Positions 44,502 to 52,923 of a stretch of 64,000 nt of DNA are shown one piece after another (position 1 is the first letter of the stretch; each line of letters starts with the position of its first letter). Below the pieces are notes generated by a model. That model was not told the DNA's origin, searched no databases, and saw only the letters and a program-made list of their open reading frames with translations. This DNA comes from Lacinutrix himadriensis (lineage in GTDB: Bacteria > Bacteroidota > Bacteroidia > Flavobacteriales > Flavobacteriaceae). The translations under genes were made by a program, and so were the position numbers. The stretch is from contig NZ_LIQI01000027.1 in NCBI RefSeq assembly GCF_001418105.1, positions 62,001-126,000 of the forward strand, read 5' to 3'.

Positions 44502-45754
44502 TATTTAAGAATCATTTTATTGTTTGCAATTATACCATAAACACTTCCTTTTAATGGCGTGTTTAAAAATATACTATTTTTAGATTTTGAATGTATGTTG
44601 GAGGTATCGAAAGTAAATTTACCATTGGGATTAAACAAACTTGCGTTTATTTTATTCCCTTCCGAAATTGTTGTGCTTTCTTGTCCGAATCTCTCTTTTC
44701 CTTTCGTTAAAATACTTACTGTTTTCTTTACAGAGAATAGTGTGTTTAATGCGCTGAAAGCACTTTCTAAACCAATAGTTCCATAATCGGCATAATCGAA
44801 CTCAATATTTTTAAGTTCAATGTTTAACGGATTATGATCACTGGTAACCAAATCTATCGTACCGTCTTTTACACCTTCTATTAAAGCATCTACATCTTTC
44901 TGAATTCGTAAAGGGGGTTGCACTTTAAAGTTGGTATCAAAAGTAGTTAGTACATCGTCTGTAAAAAATAAATTGTGGATAGCAACACTGCAACTTACGT
45001 CTAGTTTTTTCTTTTTTGCTTCACGAATAAGGTCTACCGCTTCCGCAGTAGAAATCGTTGGAATATGTAATTTTCCGTTCGTGTATTCTAGTAAAAATAA
45101 ATCTCTAGCAACTTGCAATGCTTCGGCAAGATTCGGGTTTCCTTTTAAGCCTAAAGTCGTACTTGTAATATTTTCATTTACTACGCCATTTCTGCTAATC
45201 GAATTATCCTGCGGATAGGAGTATACCAAACCATTAAAATTGCTAGCATATTGCAAGGCAATTTTAAGCATGTTGGCATTTTCAATAGGTTTTTTATAAT
45301 CTTGAAAAGCACAAGCGCCAGCGTTTTTCATATCGAACATTTCTGCAAGATGCTCTCCTTTGCTGTCTTTGGTTAAAGCACCAATTGGTAATAAAGTTAC
45401 TGCGTGATTTTGGGATTTACTATTTACAAAAGCGATGTTAGAACTGGAGTCTAAAACAGGTTCTGTATTTGCATTCATAGCAACGGTTGTAAAACCAGAA
45501 AGTGCGGCTGCTTGTAAACCATTATTTATGGTTTCTCTATCTTCAAAACCTGGTTCGCCAAAACAAACACTACTATCAAACCAACCTTGTGAAATATGTA
45601 GGTTTTCTAGATTAATTTCTTTGTATTTACTGGTGTTTTTAATGTTTTCAGCGATTTTGCTAATCACACCTTTTTCTATTAAAATATCCTGAACCGTATT
45701 ATGGAACTCGCTTTTAGAGTCTATAATTGTAGCAGATTTTAGGAGTACGTTCAT
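44501..45754 (-). CDS. Dihydroorotase homologue with degraded metal site (PyrX-like)
   Basis: This 417-residue protein is clearly an amidohydrolase of the dihydroorotase family. The zinc ligands, however, are lost. The canonical DxHxH of the first strand reads D60-S-S-V-C64 (GWFDSSVCFGEPG), the strand with HxST reads LHIPTISTAEAV, and the HAE(D) motif reads YSYPQD. Only the late SDHNP aspartate is kept. It resembles inactive PyrC partners that scaffold aspartate transcarbamoylase in some bacteria. An intact pyrC is expected elsewhere. It overlaps the BatA gene by 4 nt (ATGA). Confidence 0.85.
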   Translation of the reverse strand: MNVLLKSATIIDSKSEFHNTVQDILIEKGVISKIAENIKNTSKYKEINLENLHISQGWFDSSVCFGEPGFEDRETINNGLQAAALSGFTTVAMNANTEPVLDSSSNIAFVNSKSQNHAVTLLPIGALTKDSKGEHLAEMFDMKNAGACAFQDYKKPIENANMLKIALQYASNFNGLVYSYPQDNSISRNGVVNENITSTTLGLKGNPNLAEALQVARDLFLLEYTNGKLHIPTISTAEAVDLIREAKKKKLDVSCSVAIHNLFFTDDVLTTFDTNFKVQPPLRIQKDVDALIEGVKDGTIDLVTSDHNPLNIELKNIEFDYADYGTIGLESAFSALNTLFSVKKTVSILTKGKERFGQESTTISEGNKINASLFNPNGKFTFDTSNIHSKSKNSIFLNTPLKGSVYGIIANNKMILK

Positions 45755-47673
45755 TTCAAATATTTTAAGATGGCCATTTCAATAACTAAAAATAGCAGTG
45801 CAAAAATAACAAACCATTTCCATAGCTCGTTAATTTTAGAGTCGCTTTTTAAAGTATTAAATAATTGGGTTATTGATTCACTTGTTTTTATATTTTCTAG
45901 GTTGCTTATATCTTGATATACCAAATTACTTTCGGTTCTATCTAAGTTATAGCTTACGTTTTCTATACTTTCGGTTTTGTTAATTATGGAATAAATTCCA
46001 GCTTCGTTTGGTGTTTCGTTTGTAATTATAGAAACTTTATTATTGAAGTATTGCTGCTGCGGAATCGTATTCACTTGTTCTTTTACCAACGATAAAATAG
46101 CATCTTGTTGCAGCGTTACAGCAACATCATATTTGTTTTCTTTTCCGATGGTGTAATATAAATCCGGGATTTGTAAACTACGTTTGGCAATGTTATACAA
46201 CGTAGGAACAATTAAAGGGGAGTTTATAAAATTGGAATTTTTAGTGTTTAACGCGGAAGCAAATACAAATACATTTTTGTGGTTTGCTAAAAAGGATTTA
46301 GCATCTTCAAATTGTAATACTTTGGAAGCGTTTTCCGTTTGGAAGGTATAATAGCTATTTACTTTCGGATATTGAAAATTAGCCACGCGCTTATCAAAAA
46401 CATTGGTATATAAAGGATGCGAATAATTAATAGTCGTTATCTTCTTTTCGGAAGCTGTTTTAGCGTTAAAGGCTAATCCCGATTGTAGCAGTAAATTATT
46501 GTAGGAGGAAAGCCCAATCTCTTCATTAGGAATTACAATTAAGAATCCGCCATTATCTGTAAAAGCAGTAAGTGCAGTGGATAGTGCGTTTGGTATTTCT
46601 TTTAATTCGTTTAAAACAATAAGGTTCTGTTTTTCAAATACACTATAATTTAACTGATTCTGTTTTGTGCTAGCATAGTTAAATTCACTTTCTGTGAAAA
46701 TTCGTTTTAAGAAAGCATCGTTTCCATCATCAATGGTTAATACATTAATTTTTGAAGCTTTATTGATGTTAAAAAATAAACTATTATCAAATTGAAGCTG
46801 TGTGTCTTCAATAGTGATTTCTCCATTTATACTTTCGTTCGCAGGAATAGTAAAACTAGTAATCGCTTCGCCTTTTAAAGCAACTGCTGTTTTTGCAATA
46901 AGCTTTCCATCGTTTAGCAAGGAAACCGGAAGGTTCTCAATAGCAATTCCTGTGTTTTTTAATCGTACGCTGATATCGATATTTGTGGCAGTTGTTTTTG
47001 AAATGTAGACACTATCTACAGAAACATTATTTGTGTTTACTGGTTGTAAAGCAACGGCGTGAATTTGTATTAGTGAATCTGCTTTAGGTTGGAAACTTTT
47101 CTCTTTTTCTTGAAAATCGGAAATAAAAACCAAGTTCTTGATACTATTCGTATTCTTATTAAATAGGGTTTTACTTTTTAATAAAACTGCATCAGAACTT
47201 AATTGATTTGGCGCATATTCCAATTGCAATAAATCGTTTTTAATCGCTTTTAAAGTGGTGTTTTTAAACGTTTGGTTGTTGGTTATTATAGATATGTTTT
47301 CGTCTTCAGGAACTTCGGTAATAATATCTTGAACGGCTCTTTTAAGTAATTCTCCTTGTGTACCTTTTGCTTGTAAACTAAAGCTGTTATCTAAATAAAT
47401 AACGGTCTCGGCTTTGGTAGTTAAGCTATTGGTTTTAGAAGTGTAAGGTTGAGCAAAAGCAATGATTGCGGCAGCTAATAAAAGTAACCTTGTAAGTAAG
47501 GTTAGCCATTTTTTTATAATCGCACTTTTACGAGTTTGTAAATTGACTTGTTTTAAAAAAGCAACGTTGGTAAATTTTTCAACTTGAAATTTACGAAGCT
47601 GAAATAAATGAACAATAATAGGAATAAGCAGAGCAAATAATGCGTAAAGAATTTCTGGGTGTTTAAACTGCAT
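45751..47673 (-). CDS. BatA-domain (aerotolerance-type) membrane protein with VWA-like region
   Basis: This 640-residue inner membrane protein begins with the BatA signature: LYALFALLIPIIVHLFQLRK, KWLTLLTRLLLLAAAIIAFA and the loop of two helices at 1-85. A VWA-like domain follows (about 85-230: VIYLDNSFSLQAKGTQGELL and FISDFQEKEKSF), with DNSFS in place of the DxSxS MIDAS. The large periplasmic region (about 230-610) ends in a C-terminal helix WFVIFALLFLVIEMAILKYL. It does not match the full Bat operon context, because MoxR and BatB-E are not adjacent. It starts the dihydroorotase-like operon. Confidence 0.85.
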   Translation of the reverse strand: MQFKHPEILYALFALLIPIIVHLFQLRKFQVEKFTNVAFLKQVNLQTRKSAIIKKWLTLLTRLLLLAAAIIAFAQPYTSKTNSLTTKAETVIYLDNSFSLQAKGTQGELLKRAVQDIITEVPEDENISIITNNQTFKNTTLKAIKNDLLQLEYAPNQLSSDAVLLKSKTLFNKNTNSIKNLVFISDFQEKEKSFQPKADSLIQIHAVALQPVNTNNVSVDSVYISKTTATNIDISVRLKNTGIAIENLPVSLLNDGKLIAKTAVALKGEAITSFTIPANESINGEITIEDTQLQFDNSLFFNINKASKINVLTIDDGNDAFLKRIFTESEFNYASTKQNQLNYSVFEKQNLIVLNELKEIPNALSTALTAFTDNGGFLIVIPNEEIGLSSYNNLLLQSGLAFNAKTASEKKITTINYSHPLYTNVFDKRVANFQYPKVNSYYTFQTENASKVLQFEDAKSFLANHKNVFVFASALNTKNSNFINSPLIVPTLYNIAKRSLQIPDLYYTIGKENKYDVAVTLQQDAILSLVKEQVNTIPQQQYFNNKVSIITNETPNEAGIYSIINKTESIENVSYNLDRTESNLVYQDISNLENIKTSESITQLFNTLKSDSKINELWKWFVIFALLFLVIEMAILKYLK

Positions 47674-47734
47674 ATTATTTTAGATTGGTCAAAGATAAAA
47701 AATGATTAGTAATTTGAAAGCAATTGTTTTTGTT

Positions 47735-48742
47735 TTAACAAAAGAAAAAATAATCGGTCATTGGTTTCATTTTATGTGTATCAAAATAAGTCGTTATTTC
47801 TTGCTGTGCTTCAGCGTTAGCAACGGTAACAATACATTGCGGATTCTCAATCTGTTTTAAATAATCAAAATTATGTAATTCTTGATGATATATATGTTTG
47901 CCAATTTTCTTCTTATTATCGCAAATCCAATAAAAAGGAATTTCTTTTTCAATTAAAGCTTTGGCAATATTCTTTCCTTTCGTTCCTGCTCCCCAAATAG
48001 TTATTGGTCTTTTAGAATCATAATCTAACGCTAAAAAATAATGCAATTTGATATCTAGAAAATAATTTTGGGCATAATGTTCATGCGTTCTAGAAGTTCT
48101 GGTGCTATAATCTCGCCATTGATGTAATACTTGATTGCAAGGAATACATTTAAAATTATGCTTGTAAAATCGAAAGGTTAAATCGTAATCTTCTGGATAA
48201 CGGTTGGGATTAAAAGCATCCGCCGTAATAAAATCATCCCGATGTAGCATCCAACAAGGAGATGGGATTACACATTCCTTATAAATTTCAGAATAATTAC
48301 TTCCTGTAATAGTTAAATCATTCAGCCACCTTTCATATCGTGCATAACCATTGCTAATGCCTTCGTCACTAAAATATTTCACCAAACCAACGGCAACGTG
48401 CTGTTTTCCGTTTTCGAGCAAACTAGTAAGTAAAACTTGCAATTTATCGGGATGCATAATATCATCACTATCCATTCTAGTGATATAGGTTCCGGTACTA
48501 TTTTTAAAAGCTAGTTGTAAAGCATCTATAATTCCTACACCATCATTTTTTAAAAGTTTTATTCTAGGCTCTACTTTCGCAAAATTGGAAACTAGGGGAT
48601 AACTAGCATCTGTAGAACCATCGTCTACAATAATAAGTTCCCAATTGGTGTAGCTTTGTTGGATAATGGATTGTAAACAATCGGATAAAAAAACTTCAGT
48701 ATTTTTAAAAGGGGTAATAATACTTATAAGTGGGTTTTGCAT
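47735..48742 (-). CDS. Family 2 glycosyltransferase fused to a nucleotide-binding-like C-terminal domain
   Basis: This 335-residue protein has a GT-A catalytic domain: ISIITPFKNTEVFLSDCLQS, WELIIVDDGSTDASYPLV and the metal-binding RMDSDDI (DxD-like). A second segment at about 245-335 starts TIWGAGTKGKNIAKALIEKE, a dinucleotide-binding-like glycine loop, then DNKKKIGKHIYHQEL and IVTVANAEAQQEITTYF. This resembles the NAD-binding regions of sugar-modifying enzymes. The sugar donor cannot be deduced. It is a two-domain enzyme of the kind used in surface glycan synthesis, but no glycan cluster surrounds it. Confidence 0.87.
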   Translation of the reverse strand: MQNPLISIITPFKNTEVFLSDCLQSIIQQSYTNWELIIVDDGSTDASYPLVSNFAKVEPRIKLLKNDGVGIIDALQLAFKNSTGTYITRMDSDDIMHPDKLQVLLTSLLENGKQHVAVGLVKYFSDEGISNGYARYERWLNDLTITGSNYSEIYKECVIPSPCWMLHRDDFITADAFNPNRYPEDYDLTFRFYKHNFKCIPCNQVLHQWRDYSTRTSRTHEHYAQNYFLDIKLHYFLALDYDSKRPITIWGAGTKGKNIAKALIEKEIPFYWICDNKKKIGKHIYHQELHNFDYLKQIENPQCIVTVANAEAQQEITTYFDTHKMKPMTDYFFFC

Positions 48743-48929
48743 GTAGCGAAAATAGTGTTTTAAGTTTAAAAATATTTAAAGTAATACGTTGCTTCCATTT
48801 AAAAGGACTTATAATTTGGTTGGAGGGTTTTTCATATTAGACGCTATCTTTAAATACTTTAGAAACTGTATCTGCTTGTAACAGATCTTATTTTAACAAA
48901 AAGTTAAGGAATTAAATTGTAACACATTG

Positions 48930-48937
48930 TATTTTTG
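48930..48937 (+). promoter_or_regulatory. Possible -7 element before the M61-like peptidase gene
   Basis: TATTTTTG matches TAnnTTTG and lies 61 nt upstream of the ATG. The remainder of the 256-bp gap 48743-48998 shows no ORF or strong hairpin. Confidence 0.3.
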
Positions 48938-48998
48938 AGCGTCAATTAATCAAACTAAAACCAATTTCTCCTAAAAGAGAACATTAAACTATTAATTT

Positions 48999-50891
48999 AT
49001 GAAAAAAGTATTAGCCGTTATTGGCTTAAGTACCTTGTTAGTTGCTTGTGGAACTTCTTCTAAAACGGGATCCAATGATTTAGCAACAAGTACAGCAATT
49101 GAAACTGCTTTAGATTTAACTAAGGTTGTTAATGATAAAGTTCCTGTAACAATAAACCCAGGACGTTTTACCGTAGAAACAGTAACGTATAGATTGCCTA
49201 GAGTAGTACAAGGAACGTACTCTGTTAGTGATTTTGGAAAGTATGTAGACGATTTTAAAGCTTTTGATTACAAAGGAAATGAAATCGCGACGACTAAATT
49301 AGATGATAATTCTTGGACTATTGCAAATGCAACAAACTTAGACAAGATTACCTATTATGTTAATGATACTTTTGATACAGAAAGCTCTGGAGGAATTGGA
49401 GGAGAAAATCCTTTTTCACCAGCAGGAACTAATATAGAATCTACAAACTACGTTTTAAACTTACACGGTTTTGTTGGTTATTTTGATTCTTTAAAAAACG
49501 CACAATATAAATTAGACGTAACTGCACCAGCAAGTTTTAAACGCTCTTCTGCAATTCAAGAAGTTGGAGCAGAAACAAGTAAAGATGGAAGTGTTACAAC
49601 TACTAGTTATTTTGCTCCTCGTTATTTTGACATTACAGATAACCCAATGTTTTATGGTAATCTAGATGTAGAAGAATTTCAAGTAGGTGACATTAAAGTA
49701 GTATTAAGTGTATATTCTCCAAACCAAGTACATACTGCAGCTTCTCTTAAAGAAACAATGTTTAAAATGATGCAAGCGCAAAAAGCATATTTAGGGAATG
49801 TGAATGCAACACCTCGTTATGATATCTTTCTTTATTTAAGTGAAGGAAAAGAAGATTCTCCAAAAGGATTTGGAGCTTTAGAGCATCATACTTCTACAGT
49901 TGTAGTAATGCCAGAAAGTTCTCCAGCAGAAGGTTTAGCAAAAAGTATGACAGATGTTGTTGCACATGAGTTTTTTCATATTGTAACGCCTTTAAGTGTA
50001 CACAGTGATGATGTACATTACTTTGATTACGACCAACCAACTTTCTCTAAACATTTATGGATGTATGAAGGTGTAACCGAATATTTTGCACAACACTTTC
50101 AAGTATATGAAGGTTTAATGACAGAAGATGAGTTTTACGCTACCATGTTAAGCAAAATTAAAACTGCTGCTAACATGAACGATACCATGAGTTTTACGAA
50201 AATGAGTGAAAACGTATTAGACGAACCTTATGCACCACAATATTATAATGTGTATATGAAAGGAGCTTTAATTGGTATGTGTATTGATATTTTAATGCGT
50301 GAAGAAAGTAACGGAAACAGAAGTATGCTTTCTTTAATGAAAGAACTTTCTGCTAAATACGGAAAGAACAAACCTTTTAATGATGATACTATTATTGAAG
50401 AAATTACAGCAATGACCTATCCATCTGTTGGGGAATTTTTAACAACACATGTAGAAGGTACAACGCCAATTGATTACAATGCATTTTTTGCTAAAGCTGG
50501 TTTAGCATTTGAAGAAAGCAAAGTAAAAACAAACTACATTCAAAATGATGGTGAATTTATTTTTGCACCAAACAGAGAAACACAAACTATAGCGTTTTCT
50601 CCTGCAGTTGCAAATAATAGCTTCTGGAATGACAATGGTGTACAAGCTGGTGATATTGTAAAATCTGTAGATGGCGTTGCATTAACTATGGCTTCTGCAC
50701 AACAAATTATTGGTGGTATGTATGCATGGCAACCAGGAAAAGAAATCAATGTTGTATTAGAAAGAGATGGTAAAGAAGTTGTTATTAATACAACACTTAC
50801 ACAGTCTTTTACAACAGGAAAGAAATTACAACCAAAAGCAGATGCTACAGCAGCACAAAATGCGTTACGTAATGCTTGGTTAAAAGGATAG
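48999..50891 (+). CDS. M61-family metallopeptidase with PDZ domain, lipoprotein
   Basis: This 630-residue exported lipoprotein begins KKVLAVIGLSTLLVACGTSS, with Cys17 as the lipidation site. The gluzincin motif HEFFH is at 323-327, with the third ligand probably in YEGVTEYFAQHF. The N-terminal domain is beta-rich, as in glycyl aminopeptidases of family M61, and a PDZ-like domain lies at about 540-605 (VQAGDIVKSVDGVALTMASA). It acts in the periplasm or at the surface. It is monocistronic, with a strong terminator after it. Confidence 0.9.
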   Translation: MKKVLAVIGLSTLLVACGTSSKTGSNDLATSTAIETALDLTKVVNDKVPVTINPGRFTVETVTYRLPRVVQGTYSVSDFGKYVDDFKAFDYKGNEIATTKLDDNSWTIANATNLDKITYYVNDTFDTESSGGIGGENPFSPAGTNIESTNYVLNLHGFVGYFDSLKNAQYKLDVTAPASFKRSSAIQEVGAETSKDGSVTTTSYFAPRYFDITDNPMFYGNLDVEEFQVGDIKVVLSVYSPNQVHTAASLKETMFKMMQAQKAYLGNVNATPRYDIFLYLSEGKEDSPKGFGALEHHTSTVVVMPESSPAEGLAKSMTDVVAHEFFHIVTPLSVHSDDVHYFDYDQPTFSKHLWMYEGVTEYFAQHFQVYEGLMTEDEFYATMLSKIKTAANMNDTMSFTKMSENVLDEPYAPQYYNVYMKGALIGMCIDILMREESNGNRSMLSLMKELSAKYGKNKPFNDDTIIEEITAMTYPSVGEFLTTHVEGTTPIDYNAFFAKAGLAFEESKVKTNYIQNDGEFIFAPNRETQTIAFSPAVANNSFWNDNGVQAGDIVKSVDGVALTMASAQQIIGGMYAWQPGKEINVVLERDGKEVVINTTLTQSFTTGKKLQPKADATAAQNALRNAWLKG

Positions 50892-50912
50892 AGAATTTAG
50901 AATTCCAATAAG

Positions 50913-50954
50913 AAAATGCCTGATGTATAAAACACATCAGGCATTTTTATTTTT
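50913..50954 (+). terminator. Intrinsic terminator after the M61 peptidase gene
   Basis: AAAATGCCTGATGT (50913-50926) pairs perfectly over 14 bp with ACATCAGGCATTTT (50934-50947), followed by T residues. Confidence 0.92.
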
Positions 50955-51021
50955 ACAAAGTACTGAAAATGAATAGAAAAAATATTATATTTATTAGGCT
51001 ATTAATCCATTGTCTAATATT

Positions 51022-51354
51022 ATGAAAAATATTTTTTTGTTATTCATGCTTATTCTTTTTACTACCGGAAGTCTTTTTTCTCAAGATAAAAAGGAAATTG
51101 TAGATGCTAATTTTTGTGTTTCCGTAAACGGAAAAGTTTTTAAACATGAGAATGGAGAAATCGTTTTGTTAGAGAAAATTATAAAGTTAAATAACGGAAC
51201 TATGGTATATCCCAATGGTGGCTATAGACTAAAAAATGAAGATAAATTCTATTTAAAAGAAGGGGAATGTATTGGTTTTAGTGGAAAAGTCTATGAAAAC
51301 CAAGAAAAGTTAAATGTGGTTTTATATAAAAAATTCCATAGACGTAATCAATAG
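51022..51354 (+). CDS. Small exported protein, DUF6799-like
   Basis: From the ATG at 51022 the protein has about 110 residues and a signal peptide (MKNIFLLFMLILFTTGSLFSQ region). A TTG at 51010 would add four residues. The mature part has two short repeats of the type NGKVFKHENGEIVLLE and NGTMVYPNGGYRLKNED, which resembles DUF6799. There are two cysteines (FCVSVNG and ECIGFSG) that could form a disulfide. It ends one base before the convergent TIGR02757 gene. Function unknown. Confidence 0.7.
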   Translation: MKNIFLLFMLILFTTGSLFSQDKKEIVDANFCVSVNGKVFKHENGEIVLLEKIIKLNNGTMVYPNGGYRLKNEDKFYLKEGECIGFSGKVYENQEKLNVVLYKKFHRRNQ

Positions 51355-51355
51355 T

Positions 51356-52129
51356 TTAAAACCCTTCAAAAACGCCAAGTCCGAATAAAGCAAAATCATA
51401 TTTTACAGGATCTTTAGCGTCTAGTTTACGCAAAGCAGTATCTAATTCTAGTAATGCTTTTCCGTCGTTTTGTTTGCGCGTAAGTATTCCTAGTTTTCGA
51501 GCAACGTTTCCAGAATGCACATCTAACGGACAAGATAACTGACTAGGAGAGAGGCTTTGCCAAATGCCAAAATCTACTCCCGCATTATCGTTTCTTACCA
51601 TCCAACGTAAAAACATGTTAATACGCTTTGCTGCAGAATTTTTAAGCGGATCACTTACATGCTTTTGGGTTCGTTGTACATGTTCTATTTCAAAAAAAGT
51701 TTGCTTAAAATGGTGAATAGCATGCTGTAATGAACCTTTTTCTACATGATTAGCAAATACAGCTTCCAATCCTTCACGCTCTACATAAATATGCTGTAAA
51801 GCCTTTATAAATGTTATAAAATCTAAACCATTAAATGTTCTATGGACAAAAGTTTCTAAGGCTTCTAAGTCGCTTTCTTGATGGTTTAGAATAAAATCAT
51901 GCGGCGCATGATCTAGCATTTGCATCATGCGTTTGGCATTGTTAATAATGCTTTTTCTATTTCCCCAAGCTATCGTTGCCGTTAGAAATCCTGAAATTTC
52001 AATATCTTCTTTTTTAGAAAAGGTATGCGGAATTTGAATAGGATCGCTATCAATAAATTTTACATTATTGTATTCTACAACTTTCGCATCTAGAAATTCT
52101 TTGAGGTCTTTTTGGTTTAGTTTTTTCAC
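51356..52129 (-). CDS. TIGR02757 family (DUF2400) protein
   Basis: This 257-residue protein matches the TIGR02757 family found in Bacteroidota and spirochaetes: DSDPIQIPHTFSKKEDIEIS, GFLTATIAWGNRKSIINNAK, RINMFLRWMVRNDNAGVDFG and LDVHSGNVARKLGIL with YDFALFGLGVFE. The all-alpha pattern and the LDVHSGNVARK segment recall DNA glycosylase (HhH) folds, but activity is unknown. The start is GTG at 52129. It is convergent with the DUF6799-like gene with a one-base gap. Confidence 0.88.
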   Translation of the reverse strand: MKKLNQKDLKEFLDAKVVEYNNVKFIDSDPIQIPHTFSKKEDIEISGFLTATIAWGNRKSIINNAKRMMQMLDHAPHDFILNHQESDLEALETFVHRTFNGLDFITFIKALQHIYVEREGLEAVFANHVEKGSLQHAIHHFKQTFFEIEHVQRTQKHVSDPLKNSAAKRINMFLRWMVRNDNAGVDFGIWQSLSPSQLSCPLDVHSGNVARKLGILTRKQNDGKALLELDTALRKLDAKDPVKYDFALFGLGVFEGF

Positions 52130-52143
52130 AAGAACAAAGATAC

Positions 52144-52713
52144 TTATTCTATAGTAATAGTTTCTGTTGTGGCTTCTAGCATTCTTCCGTTTTCTTCTAT
52201 GGTTATTTTAACGGTGAATGCAAGTGACGTTCCTGCTGCTATTACTTCATTAAAAACCATTTCATTTCTACCATTATAATATCCGTTTTCTCTATTTAAA
52301 TCGAGAATTACATTTTCTAAAACTTCGTTTTCTAGCGTTTCCGGATTTCTATAGGACAGTTTACTATTTAGCGAATTTCCAGCAGGAATGCCTAGTATAT
52401 CTGTGTTTGCAGTAATTATAATTTCGGAAACATGCTCTTTTAAGGTGTAATTTTCATCACAAGAAGTAGCATAAGCTGTATTAGAGAATTTTTTTAATTC
52501 TTTAAAATTGGAAGCAATTATGTAATCATATACAGGATCTAGGTTTAATACTAAATCTGAAGAAGTTATTGCTGTTGGGTCTCCATCGACTTGATCTTCA
52601 GCAATAAAATATAGGGAATCATAATAGGTGTTATAGTCTTCAGAGCAACAAGAAAATAAAACTGCTTGCAAAAGGGCAAAAAAGGCAAAAGATTGAATGG
52701 TTTTCTTAATCAT
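52144..52713 (-). CDS. Hypothetical lipoprotein
   Basis: This 189-residue protein has a lipoprotein signal ending AVLFSCCSED (Cys22 or Cys23). The mature part is acidic and beta-rich, with no recognised domain (LDPVYDYIIASNFKELKKFS, then LEATTETITIE at the C-terminus). The last segment, GTSLAFTVKITIEENGR, looks like an Ig-type strand pair. It is probably a surface or periplasmic protein. It lies 14 bp upstream of TIGR02757 and may be co-transcribed with it. Confidence 0.72.
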   Translation of the reverse strand: MIKKTIQSFAFFALLQAVLFSCCSEDYNTYYDSLYFIAEDQVDGDPTAITSSDLVLNLDPVYDYIIASNFKELKKFSNTAYATSCDENYTLKEHVSEIIITANTDILGIPAGNSLNSKLSYRNPETLENEVLENVILDLNRENGYYNGRNEMVFNEVIAAGTSLAFTVKITIEENGRMLEATTETITIE

Positions 52714-52923
52714 AGCATGTTTTATTATTAGATGCAGATGTTATGATTTGGTTGCGTGAATTTTCTGTAATTTTTTGAGAAAGATATATAAAGTGTTCTT
52801 CATTTGTTATTCAAAAATACTAACTTGGCATCACTGTAAATGCATAGTCATTAAACGATTTTTTATCTTTGATTTGCTATTTATTATTACAACAAAATGT
52901 TGCAATTTAATTAACCATTATCT

